Shown: one piece after another, positions 1 through 13,326 of the stretch | Layout of the letters: each line of letters starts with the position of its first letter | Position numbering within the stretch: position 1 is the first letter of the stretch | NCBI GenBank assembly: GCA_035222895.1 | Contig: JAVYIG010000093.1 | Span: 892,725-956,724, forward strand | DNA length: 64,000 nucleotides | From: Strongylocentrotus droebachiensis | Taxonomy: Eukaryota; Echinodermata; Echinoidea; Camarodonta; Strongylocentrotidae | Reading direction: 5' to 3' | Made by a program: the position numbers and the translations under genes | The notes under the pieces: generated by a model | The model's input: the letters and a program-made list of their open reading frames with translations, nothing else | The model's database searches: none | Told to the model about the DNA's origin: nothing

Positions 1-293
1 AAGTTCACCTTGAATTTTAAAGGCAATACAAATAAATATGAACTTAAAAAGTTGTCACAAACTTTAAAGGCTGAACAAAGAGAGATGAGAACAAATCTAA
101 AACTAAGAACTCTATCTGACATATGCATATCCATGGTGTAGTTTTCCAGTTTAGTTTTCGCTTTTCAAATATGTGTATATTTTCAAATTATATGTATATC
201 TTTCTGTTCTAATCAGCCTCTTTACCAAGGAAAGAATAGACAGGGTTGAGAGCAAGTTATTTAGTCCCCTTTAAATACAAAAGATGGCTTGTT

Positions 294-637
294 ATCAACG
301 TTTGCAATGCATAAAGTCATTGAATACAATGTACATTAGCCCTAATTAATATTATCTCCTCACAATTTCCTTTAAGTTCTCTCCTGCTCCAATTTGTAAT
401 TTACATTGTGAAAATCAAGAGCTGTATAATGTCAAGGAGTTCTGCAATCGAAGGTTGGTATTCAACGGGTTGCAATGCATAAAACCATTGAATACAATGT
501 ACATTAGCCCTAACAAATGAAATATAATCTTCTCACAATCTCCTTTAAGTTCTCTCCTGCTCCAATTTGTGATTTACATTGTGAAAATGAAGAGCTTCAT
601 AATGTCAAGGAGCTCTGCAATTGAAGGTTGGTATCGA
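294..637. repeat. Tandem duplication of a unit of about 170 bp
   Basis: Two adjacent copies start with TTGCAATGCATAAA at about 302 and 470 and end in GAAGGTTGGTAT at about 450 and 624. Both contain TACAATGTACATTAGCCCTA and AAGTTCTCTCCTGCTCCAAT. They differ by scattered substitutions and a few short indels, so the duplication is not recent. No open frame is shared. The unit is probably non-coding, possibly intronic sequence of the minus-strand gene entered at 15.7 kb, although that link is inference. Confidence 0.85.
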
Positions 638-1440
638 GATCCGCTTTTCAAAGTTTCAAACAAAATATTTTTTTTCCTTCAGACTACTACATGTATCGTG
701 ATAAGTAATTTGGTTGTCAAGATTTAGCTCTTTATCTGCTCCTTATCATAAAGGGTAGCAATGCTACTGGTGGACAAATTTATTTTGGTCTGATAACATT
801 TAAATAGCACACCATGTCTGTATTTGCAGATTAAACTTTGTCACATGGAATAAATATATATTTTATGTTTTCTTAACATGCACAAATAATAGAGCATATC
901 GTTCACAGAAATACATTTAGATAAATTAGGGCCTAACAATACAGAGGCTGTTAGAAAAAACAACTGTTTGTATCAAGCTATTAAAACCTATGATCAGTCA
1001 AAACTCTTCTTTGGAGTATTTAGGAGGAAATTAATCCGAAAAAACATTTGTGCGAAAAGGGCAATTAAAAGTCAAACATTACTACATAACATGAGATGTA
1101 TTTCAGAGGATTAAACAAATGGTAGGAAACACTCAACCACTGCAACCTCATAATCCACAAGTTATTTTAAGAAGATCATACATGTATATTTTTAATCAAT
1201 GTACACTGCATATTTTGTGATTTTGAAAAATGTCTGTAATACATGTACCGGTATGTACATGTGTAGAAATGAGAGCACTGAGCTGTGTTGAGGGTATCTA
1301 TTGAATAAGGTAGCACAAACCCCTAGGATAGCCTCTTTGCGGCTTTTTACAAAAAATGTCCTATACAAAAGATTCTGTTTCATAACCGCCAAAGTATGCA
1401 GTACACAATATTCCTAGTAGAATATTCAATTTAGAACCCT
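638..1440. other. AT-rich non-coding stretch
   Basis: I see no exon, RNA gene or paired inverted repeat here. Open frames are short and lack coding character. Confidence 0.5.
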
Positions 1441-1452
1441 ATTGAGAGTGTC

Positions 1453-1501
1453 TTCTCTCTCTCTCTCTTTATTTCTATCTCTCTCTTTCTCTCTCTCTTT
1501 G

Positions 1502-1551
<50 letters not shown>

Positions 1552-1754
1552 CATCTTGTTCTTATACATTTACCCAATCTGCCTCAAATCATATCATGGT
1601 TGCACACTTCACTGCCTTTGGTTTTATTCTTCACCAAAGAAAAAGAAAACCTGTGTCATTTCTTTTGGAATCAAGTGAATTCAAGTGATTTTTTCAAGGG
1701 AACTCTTTAATACTTTAGGATGCTCTAATCTGTCTTTCTAACCCCTCCGCCCCC

Positions 1755-1786
<32 letters not shown>

Positions 1787-1788
1787 TT
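1453..1788. repeat. (TC)n microsatellites with a poly-C run
   Basis: A (TC)n tract of about 100 bp with occasional TTT interruptions occupies 1453-1549. A second block at about 1750-1788 is a run of C followed by (TC)n. The Ser/Leu-rich open frame across the first tract is a product of the dinucleotide repeat. Confidence 0.9.
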
Positions 1789-1789
1789 C

Positions 1790-2900
1790 CCTCCCTACAT
1801 TGATTACACTTCTATGGTCCAGGGTTTTCTATAGATCTATACCGGTGAGCTGATTTACAGTGAAGCTTCAGGTATTCACATCGATCAAAAGATAGTCATT
1901 TGTAAGATAGGAAAGAGTGCAATATGCATGAGTCAACAAGTTCAAGGGCGTTTGTTCACTGCAGACGTTACCAGCAAAATGAACACGTTCCTCCAAAAAT
2001 AGACCTATCCTTAATCCTTCTTTGATTAGTTATCTGGAATTAATATACCTTGACATGACTTTTCTTTATATAGATACCAAATTACCAATCAAATTTAACA
2101 TCTCATCACTAACAGGCATTATAGTCACATGAGGCACAGGTACTATTACTCTGTAGGATGGATGTACTCCAATGGGAGTATTATACTGGTAACCAGCAAA
2201 ATCAATACCCGGTACATCAAAATTTGTGGTGAGTAAACTTGTCACTTAATAGAAACTAGAAAATAGTATTACCCCTGTAGAGATATTATTTCAAAGATGA
2301 CATATCTCTATATCTAAGAAAGTTCCTAACTGCTCTTATCATGTTTTTCTTCTATTTTATCATCATCATTATTCCAAAATCTGGTAGATATCAAGTTGCT
2401 CTGTTCACAGTTTTTTTCCCCATAAACCAGTGAAAACTAGACCTTTTCCTTCCAGTTTCTCATGTTGGATTTGCTAGAGTACAAGTGAAACCTAAGTGCT
2501 GCAATGTTAATAAAATATTTTCACCAGAGCTCTTAAATAGAGGCTTTAGAGCTTTCAAAAACTTAATTGCCAATGCTTCCATAGAACTGTCAAGAACCAG
2601 CACAAGAGTGTCTTATTAAAAGGCTAAAACTTGCACTGTATAAATATTAGAGTGCTTCGTTTATACAAAGCTTCCTGCAGACAAAGCCTGTTTACAAAAT
2701 ATTACGTGGGAAGTCTTCAAGAATTAGTTAACTTATGTGGGCATAAATGAAGGTCACCTCAGCATGACCAAGTCATGACCCAAAAACGAGGCTTTTATGT
2801 TATCAAGAAAACAGGAAATAAGTATGATACTTGTATAAGAAATGATTGATCATTTACATCATTAAATTAGATGATGTTTGAAGGTTTGCATGGTGGTATG
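1790..2900. other. Non-coding stretch without recognised elements
   Basis: The sequence is AT-rich and unique-looking, with no coding frame, no paired inverted ends and no strong splice pairs that I can support. Confidence 0.45.
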
Positions 2901-2904
2901 AATA

Positions 2905-3377
2905 ATCACGGAAGAGGTTTACGGTACACCATGTGTAAAGTCCTTGAGGGACTGAGGAAAGTACATGTAGATAGAAAATAGAAGTAAGATGGAAAGGCGA
3001 GAAAGTGGAAGTTGGAAGGAAGAGTATCTTTCGGAAGTGAGTATAGTCCTGAAAAGGACTGTAAACCAGAAAGTTGTAGGCAGGATGAGAGGTTTGAGCA
3101 GGAGCAAGAGAGTAGTGGAGTCTACTCTCTTGCTCCTGCTCTGCAACTCTACTCGCCTACTCAACTCTCCAACTCAATCCAGTCTTCTACTCAAACCTCT
3201 CATCCTGCCTACAACTTTCTGGTTTACAGTCCTTTTCAGGACTATACTCACTTCCGAAAGATACTCTTCCTTCCAACTTCCACTTTCTCGCCTTTCCATC
3301 TCACTTCTATTTTCTATCTACTTTTCTCAGTCCCTCGAGGACTTTACACATGGTGTACCGTAAACCTCTTCCGTGAT
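2905..3377. mobile_element. Foldback (long inverted-repeat) element with a nested hairpin
   Basis: The ends are mutual reverse complements: ATCACGGAAGAGGTTTACGG at 2905 and its complement ending at 3377. The arms run inward for about 190 bp with only a handful of differences, to GGATGAGAGGTTTGAG (about 3083-3098) and its complement (about 3197-3212). Just inside the left arm lies a second palindrome, CAGGAGCAAGAGAGTAG and its complement, at about 3100-3141. No transposase frame is present, so this is a non-autonomous foldback or MITE-type element. No clear target duplication is visible. The near-identical arms indicate a recent origin or gene-conversion between arms. The two open frames on opposite strands mirror each other through the palindrome. 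Confidence 0.85.
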
Positions 3378-4854
3378 CATTAGATTAGTCGTGCTTGAAA
3401 TGACGTTTTGCACAACAAGTTTTAGTCTTTTATTATCACAACTAGATTGAAATATTGTTTATTACATAAATCCAAATGCTTCTAAAAAAAATAGTTAGTC
3501 TCCAAAACTCTCCATATTATAGTTTATAAAGTACTTGAATATAGTCTACCAAATTAAAAGTGGAGGAAAAAATATTAATTCAAATGGTAAACAACATTGA
3601 AGAAAAAAAAATCAAATAAACAACTATTCACAAACATGCATACATTCAATATTAACACAAAAGCCACAATATCAACCACTATAACCATTGAAATCTTTGT
3701 GATAAAGACAACATCAAAAGTGTGGGGTGAGGGAAAATTTAGACACACAAAAATATCCATTACCCTAAAAACAACCCATAAAACTTTTATCAAATTTCCA
3801 TTTTTTCTTATCTTTCTTATTCATGAATTCAGCTAAAAGAACACTGAACAAGAACTATCAGTTAAACTATAACATAATTCACAAATCAAAGATCTGTGGG
3901 TTTTAAATGCTAGAAGGTATTTGCAAGCACCAATCTTTTTTATTTGTGAACTCAGATAAAAACACTGTATACAAATTATAAAATACATGTTTACTTGATT
4001 TTATAGTATTATACCGGTAGATCAACTCTAGTTGCATTAAGTGTGCATATCCTGTTGTGACTGTAAATTGGTACAAATATTCCAAATACTCCCAAGTGCA
4101 CAAACGTTGAAAATATATACAGATACCTGACAAACAAACACGGAAAACTGAATATACGGGGGAAAAAAATTAGTTGAAAAAGTGATGAGAAAAAACACAA
4201 CCATGTAAATACCTTGTGTTGCTCCTTGTACATGTGAAAAGCGTGAGATGGAAATAAATCAAATAAGAATAAAAACATTTGAATAGAAATAATCGTATGT
4301 AAAGAAACGGCATGAAAGACGTGAAAGCATGAAATAATAAACCATGAAAGAAAAAGGAAAAAAAATATATAGAACTCTAAGAAAATAAACAAAGGATAAA
4401 AACAGCGGAAAATGTAGATACAAATTGAGGCAGTTTTGTAGCAGAAAGAGAATTCTCTTTAATGAGAAAATATAATGATGAATGCAACAGAATGACATGA
4501 ATATTACAAATGGTGTAATGATTTAAAAAAAAACATTAAAATCAAGAAATGCAGCCTATAATTTCTGCTTCTCATGATTATCCTAATATTATATATTTCA
4601 GCAAATCTTGATCCTCTTTTCTTGTATTGTAATGCCTAGTATGTATTGACTTTTATCTCAAGCAACACTTCTCAAATGGCAATGTGAAGAAGAGAATTAT
4701 ACACATATTCTATTCTAGTGCACCTAGAAATGATACAAATGAACATGTAAATACCACAAATTATCACGATAACTAAACAATACTAATATCAAAGAAAATA
4801 TATATTTAAACAAATCAAATGAATTACATGTTTACAAGTGAAGACAAGAGGCGA
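3378..4854. other. AT-rich non-coding stretch
   Basis: Runs of A and T predominate. Open frames on the minus strand here are rich in Phe, Leu and Ser, as expected from AAA/GAA tracts read in reverse, and no conserved motif is visible. No gene or element is supported. Confidence 0.5.
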
Positions 4855-5011
4855 TGTCACACAGAGGCCAAAAATCCAGATTTTAATTTTCCGGATTTTA
4901 GTTATCCTCTTAATTGCTGTCCGTCATCGATATTGTCCCTTCGAAAATCCTCTAACGAAGCAAGAAAATTCTCCCTTCAGAGGATTTTTCAAGGGATTTT
5001 TCTGTGTGACA
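4855..5011. mobile_element. Short MITE-like hairpin with TGTCACACAGA ends
   Basis: TGTCACACAG at 4855 is matched by CTGTGTGACA ending at 5011. The complementarity continues imperfectly inward, with AAAAATCC on the left against GGATTTTTC and GGGATTTTT on the right. The element is about 157 bp and has no coding capacity. The similarity of its ends to the GTCACA-type ends at 28268 and 35680 may be coincidental. Confidence 0.6.
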
Positions 5012-5411
5012 CTGCCTATTGTTACAATTAACCAAATAATTTCAACAATACTGCAGTACTAATTGACTACATTTCATGTACAATGTATTTTCTGATACCA
5101 AAATATACATGTACAGAGCAGAATTTTCTTCCGGGCGAGATACTAGGTTTTTACTGTTTGTTCTTTGTATTTTCCTTTAATTTTTCATTTTCATGCACAT
5201 AGATTCAAAATGAGTGGACTTAATGTTAACATGGAAGGAATTCAGCAATAGTTTAGGTCTTTATTTTAGTCAATGTTAGATGATGATGGGGGGAGCACTG
5301 GTAAGAAAGAGACACAAGGAAAACTTCATGAAATGCCATGTTGATTGGGATACAGCTCTTATCAAGCTGGATTCAACAAATCAGATTAGAACAAGTCCAC
5401 AAGATGACAAT

Positions 5412-5808
5412 GGGCAATTCCACGGTAACGGAAGGACACTCAGACAAGATTTTTGAACTTCAGGTTCATATTAAAAGAAATGTTTTATTAGTATGTATTA
5501 AACTATGGGGAACAAAATGTGTTTCAGTCAAGTGAAAAGCTTCATCAACTTCACAAAGTTTGGATAAACACTAATTAACTGGAAAAACCATGTCCATTTT
5601 TATGTCCTTCCGTTACCGAGATAATTAATATGCACATTCTTAAACTACTTAACTATAATGACAATTTTTTGGGGGAGAATTAAAGGCACTTATATAGGTA
5701 TTATATCTGTACTGTTTCACATCTTATACTAATAAAACAGTTCTTTTAGTATGAACCTGAAGTTCAAAAATCTTGTCTGAGTGTCCTTCCGTTACCGTGG
5801 AATTGCCC
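5412..5808. mobile_element. 397-bp MITE with CAAT target duplication
   Basis: The left end GGGCAATTCCACGGTAACGG and the right end are reverse complements for about 58 bp, up to TTCAGGTTCATA. The element is flanked by CAAT on both sides (5408-5411 and 5809-5812), which looks like a 4-bp target duplication. A third, internal copy of the subterminal word GTCCTTCCGTTACCG lies at about 5606-5620. There is no transposase frame. Four-base duplications occur in Sola-type elements among others, but I cannot assign the superfamily from the ends alone. Confidence 0.85.
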
Positions 5809-5812
5809 CAAT

Positions 5813-8096
5813 GCATTTGCATTTACAATTTACTCAAAATTTTGCAATGACTTCTGATCAAATCGTTTTTTTCTACCTAATAATGTACCTTTTTAATGGT
5901 AAATTGTTTTTAAATAATTGTTCCTACTGTTCACAAATTCACAATAAATAAGAAAAGGATAACTAAAAAGAGCATGCATTCCACTTTAAAATACACACTC
6001 TATATACACATTTGATATTTTGTCAAAAAAGCAACAACGAAAATCTACATACATGTATACTTCTCAAAGAAAGGAATAAATTATATATACACAATCAAAT
6101 ATGTGACAAGATTTATGCTATTGAGCATACAAAGCTGACCCATGTATTTGATGCACTGTACTCTCCACAGGAATAACCAGACAGATTTGAGAAAAGCACT
6201 ATAATTCTAGCATGCAAACTTAACCAGTATCTACACATTTCAGTTTTGTTTTTATCCCGACTCACTTTAATTTTTACCTGCACAGCATTATCATATCATA
6301 GCCATGCTTCTTTTTTCCCTTTTTAATAATTTTTTGGTCATAATTATGGATTCAAATTATACAAAGTTGAATGATAGCCCTCAACAGCCCAAGCTTTGCC
6401 TAAATTCTTGTCATAAAATTTGATTGTAATGTTAGGCACAATGTGTTCAATTATAAGCACTAAAGTCTACAACAACAAAAAAACACCATACATCCAGAAC
6501 GTACCTCCATATTTCTATTCCCGCTTACTCCGGAGCGATCATATATATTTGGATACTCAGAAAAAATTGCTTGCAAGCATTTCAGTAAGCAAATTATGGC
6601 ACTCAAGAGATAGTTTGAAGGTTTGAAAAAGGGAGCAGGGGGGGGGGGGGGGGATAAATTTAGAGGAGGGGCAAGGGTAAAATTACCACATCAAGATAAT
6701 TTTGAAAACTACCTCAAGCCTACCACATCTAAGATAACTTTTAGAAATGGATCAGAGTTTTCTTTTTATTTCAAAGTATTAAACAAAAAATCAACTGTTT
6801 GTATTAAAAGGACTCTCTTTCTTTTAATGAACCTCACAGCAATTGACTACATTGTATCATGAAGTCATTATATTCTGAATCATTTCAAAATGATTTGGTG
6901 AAATCTTAAGAACCAATAAAGCAATTATGAGAACGTTGATAATCACTGTATCGTGCCTGGGATAAACTGTGCTCAGATGTACAAATGCAATGAAATGACA
7001 TTCCAAAAATGTAACCGTTTCAAGTCTCAACTCTCAAGCCTTAGAAAAAGAGTATGGGTAAGAGAGCATCTAAGAAATTAAAACTGCTCTTAAATATATT
7101 ATATCTTTCCTCACTATTACAGTTACACTATTCAGTATAGCTTCCTGAGTGAGCTGCCAAAGGGATTACCCAACCAAGTACCAAGTACAACCGTATACAT
7201 GTAATTGTTTTTTTAATGTCTTGAATTTCTAAATTTTGAAATTCAGAACATAGGGTATAAGGCAAACATCGTAATGTAAAGCATATTTATTTGAGAACAT
7301 TTTTCCCTGAATGTTGTTGTTGTTTTGTTTGTTTATTCCTTCTTTTTTTTAGAAACCCCTTAAAAATCACAGAAATCTGTATCAGGAATAAGGGGCAAAA
7401 TAATGATGTAAAGCTAATACAAAATGGAGACATACAACAAATAAAATGATGTAATAATAAGAGAGGAAGGAATCTAAAATGCTGCACAGCGGATAGGAAT
7501 ATGTTGGAGTGGGGAAATGGGAGAAAAATACATGAAAATGTTATTGAATTTATTCAAAAATCATTACGGTATGGATCACATGTAACCATAATTTTGGCCA
7601 CAAAAGTCCACAACTGCATCAAGATATGAAATAATCATGAAAGAGGATCAAAACACAATCCTCGAAGAATAGTTACTTGCAACAAACATCAGAGAAACTT
7701 GAAAGGAAGATATGTATGGATTTAAGTTTCATTTTAGTACACAGTTAATGATTGTGTCGATATTGGTATACGACCGCAAAGACCTTGACTGCTTATGATA
7801 AAATTCATTTTTGTCACCCATTCTTAAACACGCAAAGAATTTCCTTGACATTAACGTGTACCAGCAAAATAATGAATTACATAACATATACAGTATTTAT
7901 TTTGGATTGTAAATATTGATCCAGGCATAAGCTTCATACTTCACCTTCATGTATGTAGAGCATATTAAAGAGCAACTCATCGTCTTTAATATGGCAGGCC
8001 AATTTTAATCATAAAAATAATTAATTTAAATGGATTTTAATTTGGTTGAATGGGATGGCCCTTCTTGTACACCTACACTACGTTGTCTGTTTGGAG
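5813..8096. other. AT-rich stretch without recognised genes
   Basis: A poly-G run lies at about 6639-6652. Otherwise the sequence is AT-rich, with no coding frame, no matched inverted ends and no tandem repeat that I can support. Confidence 0.45.
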
Positions 8097-8155
8097 CCTA
8101 AAAGGCCTTAACTCTCTGATGAAGTATGAGTTAACACCCTTCTGGCTCCATTCAG
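8097..8155. repeat. Small hairpin repeat, TTTGGAGCC family, copy 1
   Basis: CTGTTTGGAGCC at 8097 pairs with GGCTCCATTCAG ending at 8155, and the inner part AAGGCCTTAACTC pairs with GAGTTAACACCCTT. Related hairpins of 59-75 bp occur at 14577, 52935 and 54345. It is too short to be autonomous and resembles a minimal MITE. Confidence 0.7.
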
Positions 8156-8171
8156 ATTATATCATCTAAAT

Positions 8172-8738
8172 CAGGCCTTCCCAACTAGTTTATTAGAAGT
8201 GCCAAAACAAAAATGTATTGAGGTTGAAGTGCCAACCTGTATGTTTGGTGACTGTGTTGCAAGGGAGCATAGCGACCGAGCCGATACCGGGTGTGGTCGA
8301 AGGGGCAAAGCCCCCGGAAGCTAGTGGATTTTAGCAATTTTTTTAGGCCCAGATGTGGCATTTTTTACACCTTTTTGTTCCATAAAACATCAATCATAAT
8401 TTCATATTGATGTGAAATAATCAGTACAATTCCTGGCTAAAATCTACACTGGAAGTTAATTTATATGTAATTATTTTGGTGCAATAAACACGGAAAATGT
8501 CAAAATCAAGTGAAAATCAAACAAACAAAATGGCTTGCTTACATTTTGGGCTCAACTTCGACTGCGACTTTTTGATTTTGCTGAGTTTTTTAATTTTAAA
8601 ATATAATTTTTTAATTTTTCCTTCTTTAATTTTTATTTTAATTTAATTTTTTTATTTATTTTTAGGAACAGCCGCGTGCCACTCCGACTGACCACAAGCG
8701 CCACAAGTGGCGCGCGCGCCGCCAGTTGAGAAGGCCTG
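8172..8738. mobile_element. hAT-superfamily non-autonomous element (Charlie-like ends)
   Basis: The 567-bp element starts CAGGCCTTCCCAACTAG and ends with the near complement of CAGGCCTTCTCAACTGG. It is flanked by a perfect 8-bp target duplication, ATCTAAAT, at 8164-8171 and 8739-8746. CAG ends with an 8-bp duplication are diagnostic of hAT, and the NTTCTCAAC core recalls Charlie-type ends. There is no transposase frame. The right subterminal part is GC-rich (GGCGCGCGCGCC) and the rest is AT-rich. At about 8263 it carries the word GGGAGCATAGCGACCGAG, which recurs elsewhere in the window. Confidence 0.9.
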
Positions 8739-9136
8739 ATCTAAATAGTAATAAACCCATTCATCCATTTTACATCAAACTCATTGGCAGATACTATTTT
8801 CCCCCTCCAGACTGTTACACTTATAAAGACTCTGTTTAGACTCTGGGAAATTTATACCAAACTTGTATAAAGAAACGCTGTATAAGACAATCATCATACA
8901 GCGAAAGGAGCTTACAGACTAGAAAACAACATCATGTATTAAAAGAATCATATACAGGAACTAATTTTGAAGAGGTCACATGACATGGCAGCTGGCCAAT
9001 CATCAGTGTGCATTCAAGATAAGCCCCACCCAGTTCTATAATTTTTGTACGATGGAACATTCAGACTAGAGTGAGTGCCGGTTCTTTATTGACTTTTTGT
9101 TTGAAACAATGCATCGTTTAGACTAAGGAAGTTTAA

Positions 9137-9646
9137 AGGTAATACAAAGTTTTGGGAAATTTTGAAAATTGGGTGGATAGTGATTCTTTACAATTTTGAT
9201 ATATTTGGATGTCCCTGTGGATGTACATTGTATATTAATAAGCACTAGAAAATGTAGCCCCTAAAACACTCCTGCTTTTGAGAAAAATTGAATATAAAAA
9301 TTTCCCGGTGCTCCCGGTAAATTTTGATAAATTTCAAATAGCGCCTACGGCCGTACAATGGTAGCTGCGACAATGAAAATCTCAGAATATGTAGTTCTGA
9401 TATATAATTTCCAAACTGGAATAGCTAATTGGTCGATTTTAGTCAAGAAACATTGTTTTATAGCTTAATTAATATCTTGACCTTGAGAGGGAGCTATACA
9501 ACAAAGAGTTAATTAATTACAATTTCATAACTTTAGACTCGATTTCAACAGCGACAAGGATCACTGAATATTTTAGGATCGCATATGCTTCCACTATGTT
9601 CATTTGAACCAAATTCATGACCCCATACCTAAACTTTGTATTACCT
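9137..9646. mobile_element. TTAA-type MITE, AGGTAATACAAAG family, copy 1
   Basis: The 510-bp element is flanked by TTAA at 9133-9136 and 9647-9650. It begins AGGTAATACAAAGTTTTGG and ends CTTTGTATTACCT. A second copy in opposite orientation lies at 56150-56653 and aligns along the whole length, including the GTACGGCCGTA palindrome region. TTAA duplications with AGG ends fit Kolobok/T2-type or piggyBac-type elements. No transposase is encoded. Confidence 0.9.
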
Positions 9647-9650
9647 TTAA

Positions 9651-12600
9651 TTCTGGTAGTCTGAAAATGGCAATAGTTTTGTCGGATTACATAAAGAATT
9701 TTTTTGGTCTAGATTACCGGAGTTGAAGGTTTCCTTTCAATAATCTCTAACTAAAGAATGCGATCCATCCCCTAAACAAATAGAATCATGTTTGTCTTTT
9801 TGAAGTGTAGTGTTTGCTCTCAAACATTCCACCTGCACAAAATGATTATATTAAATGCTTAAAATTGACTTCATGAGCTTTAACAAAAAAGAATGGACTT
9901 TGATATTTGCATTCTCTTCCATGAGTGATTATTGTCATAACCTGGATATACAAATGAAAGGATAAATTATGAAGGTCTGAATTGCTGATATATTTGCATT
10001 GTGCAACCTTTGTAAAAACATGTCTTTGATTCTACAAATTGTTATTCAATATCCTACACATGTATTTTCTAATTTTTCTTTGATTCATTTTGTGTTTTTT
10101 ATAAAAAATTCTTCTCTCAAATTGTGTCAATCAAATTTCATTCAAGAATCCATTAAAAAATGCAGAAGAAAATGTATCAATATAAATATAACATTCAAGA
10201 AATTTGTAAAAAACTCTTGAAAAAAAAAAAGTAACATATAATGATCTACAATATGTTCTTTCATAACATGGCCATAAGAATATATTGTATTTTTCCTAAA
10301 AACTGAGATTTACCAGAAAACAAGCCAATAGTGTTATCTAATTTTGTTGAATGTCTTAGCGCTATAATTTTTTGTTGCATAAAAACATCTGAAGTTATAT
10401 TAGCTTCTGTCACTCTTACTGTCAAACAGCTGATGGATTGCTTATTTTTCTTCTATTTACAGGGGTTTTCGTAGTCTAGATACCGTTTGTTTTTTAATAT
10501 TTTGTTCTTCAATCATCTTTCTTCCCCTGCCTTATACATGCATCCAACACAGAGGGTAAATCGCACAATCCCCGCAAATAACCCATAACAAAAAAAGAGG
10601 GCATGAAAAGGACTGTCTCCGTTTTAGCATTGAGGGTGTGATAGTTATTTGCTCAGCAGATTGGGTGTGCGAAACAGAAATAGTCCAGGCAGTGGTCTGA
10701 AAAAATTGCATAAACCAAACTCAACCTAGATCTTTCATACCAAATTAAAAACAAAACAAAATAATAAACCGTGCACTACTCTACCAAGTTTAGGCCAACA
10801 GCTAATATGTGAGAGAAGTGACATACCGTAATAGTCTGTATTCTACTACCGGTAATCCCGGGAGAGCATTAACTCGTTGTTATTTAAGTAAATGCCCTCC
10901 TGCTACTAAACAGACATTAATGTTCTAAAGGAATAGCGAAGATACCCCTAGCTGTTTCTCAGAATAAAGAATAACCTTTTCTCCACAGTATACAATACAT
11001 TTTTAGTACATTCTGAAAGGGATTTGAAGCACTACAATACTACAAGACCTTACCCTGAATTAAGTATGGTACCTTATAATAGGGAGGGGGAGGGGTATAG
11101 CAACTCAGTGGGAGAATTTTGTGTAAATCTAACAGAAGATTTACATGTATATCCTACAAGATATATGACTGGCATAACACATAGGCCTGATACATATCAT
11201 ATTCTTAATCATTCATCAATTGAAACAAAACAAATCATTTAAATACTGATTGAAACTGAGTACCGGTATGTTAATCGATGATTCAGCCATTTATTTGAAA
11301 CTATGTTGGTCTTCTTTTTCTTCATTTTCCCATGTATTTATTTATTGCATTTTTTGCTAACCCTTCATGTGCATGTGCTTACCACCTATAATGAATAATA
11401 CTAGAATGAATAAATCTGTATTCTGTAGCAATGTCACTATAGTCCCACAGTAAACAAAAACAAACAAACAAAAAGTATGATGGAAACAGGAAATAGGAAA
11501 ACACTGAATTAAGAGAATAATTCACTAATATACCTTGCCATGTGCTAAAAATGATGAAAGGTGTTGGTACTTGTAAATCGGGTGGGTTTAAAATAAAGTT
11601 TCTTCTTTCTTTGAAATTAAAATTGAAAAACAAGAGCGAGAAGGATCTACAGCAGATTTTACTACGTTTGTTTTAAACTAACCCTGCACATTCCAAATTC
11701 AAGGGCAGAGCTTGTCCAGAATCTGTTTGATTTAATTTTAACTATCTCCAGAATCGTAATCTCCCCATACTAATACATGTAGGAGAGCTTGTTGAAATTA
11801 AACCGGCCAGATACTTGTCTACAGCTGTATTAAAGTGCATCATGCAATCCGGTCTTTTCTTTTCTTTTTACTTACAATACATGTCACCACTTCTACAATA
11901 ATCAGATCAGTTAACATGGTACATGAATTGAATAAGCCCAAAGCATCCCCCCTCCCCCCTCCGAATCTAGATCATACCAATTACGGTAAGAAGGAATATT
12001 AAGTAAATCTGCAAGTTACGCAGAATCCAGTCTGAATGGATAGAAAAGAATGGTTAAGCCACTGACGAATGCCTTGTTCTTGGAAAAAGCAGAGCTACAA
12101 GTTTTTTGTTAAACTTTCTTCATTCATGTAACTAATGGAATTTTTAATAGTACCTTTTTCTCTCTCTTTCTAGACTAGCTTCTTCAAGTAAAAACATCTT
12201 TCCCTTTTATCTACATGTGGGCGTGGGTGTGATCTGGCTTCTTCAAGACCATGAGTTTTCAACTGGTTCCTTCATAAAGCTTACAGCTACAATGTCTATA
12301 TGCCAAAAATTCCTGGGGCCAGTTTCATCACATGTTTCAATGGAAAGGTCGCAGAAACTAGACTTATGACAGTTTTGAGAAACAGTCCTCAGATGAGATT
12401 ACTTCATGATGACTTTGTGTACACATGATAAAAAATGTTATAATTATTTGGGGATAATCGCAAAAATCGCAAAGTTTGCACACTGGACAGAGAGGGGAAT
12501 TTTTTGTTAACGCATGAAATTTAAAAAAAAAGAGGTTATATTTTAATCATGTTTGCAAATTGCAACCCTATGAAGGAGTTTGAACCAAGTTTTGGAAAAA

Positions 12601-13326
12601 TATCTGCGCTGTTTTGTGCATGTGGATTTGATATGCAAAAAATAAAGGACGCAGTTTAGACCCATTTTGTTATGTAAAGGAGAGTCATATTTTCTAGAAA
12701 ATGTTCTTAAAAGTATGCGCAATAGGTGCTAGTTTTCTTTACTCTGTTAATGATCATGTGTAAAGCCACTCAACATGAAGTCACACAACCAGGCAAAGAT
12801 CAAATCTAAATAAATAAATTTAACAAAAAAAGAAAGAAAGTGAGAGAGAGAGACAGACAGACAGAGAAGAAACATGTAAGGCATGCAAAAGCTCATATTC
12901 TGAAAGCATGCATGTCAAGTGAGGAAAAGATTGGAGGCACTGCTTCAGTCAAAAAATAAATGTGGGTTAAATTTTTGAGGCCTTAGGCTTTTATGGCAAT
13001 AAAAAGGTGTTAACTCTGTCAATGCCATTGCTCAAAATATCATTCACAATTTCTTTTCTTGACTCTTGGCAGTTTGGTCTACTCGTGACAGAAGTCTTAA
13101 ACATGCACTTGATCTAACATGCTTCCTTAACATAAGCTACAAAGTGTTTCCATCCACACTACCCTTGCCTGCCAAGTGGCCTTTATTCTTGAGAATTCTA
13201 AATCTATGCAAGTGCGATAAAAAAGTGGATATCTTACTCGCTGTAGTCAAAAACACAAGACAAGAGGGAGGGAAAAACATGACAAGTGATTAGGTATTAA
13301 TGACAATGAAATGAGATAAACAATAT
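9651..13326. other. AT-rich stretch without recognised genes
   Basis: About 3.7 kb with no supported exon or paired element ends. It holds short A/T runs, a GA-rich patch near 12830-12870 and a C-rich patch near 11946-11962. It may be intron of the minus-strand gene whose first coding exon is at 15.7 kb. Confidence 0.45.

Noticed and set aside
1442-1678. Ser/Leu-rich open frame
   Set aside because: It is a (TC)n microsatellite read in frame.
2919-3383. Coding genes in the foldback element (frames of 81-124 codons)
   Set aside because: The + and - frames mirror each other through the palindrome and have no known domain.
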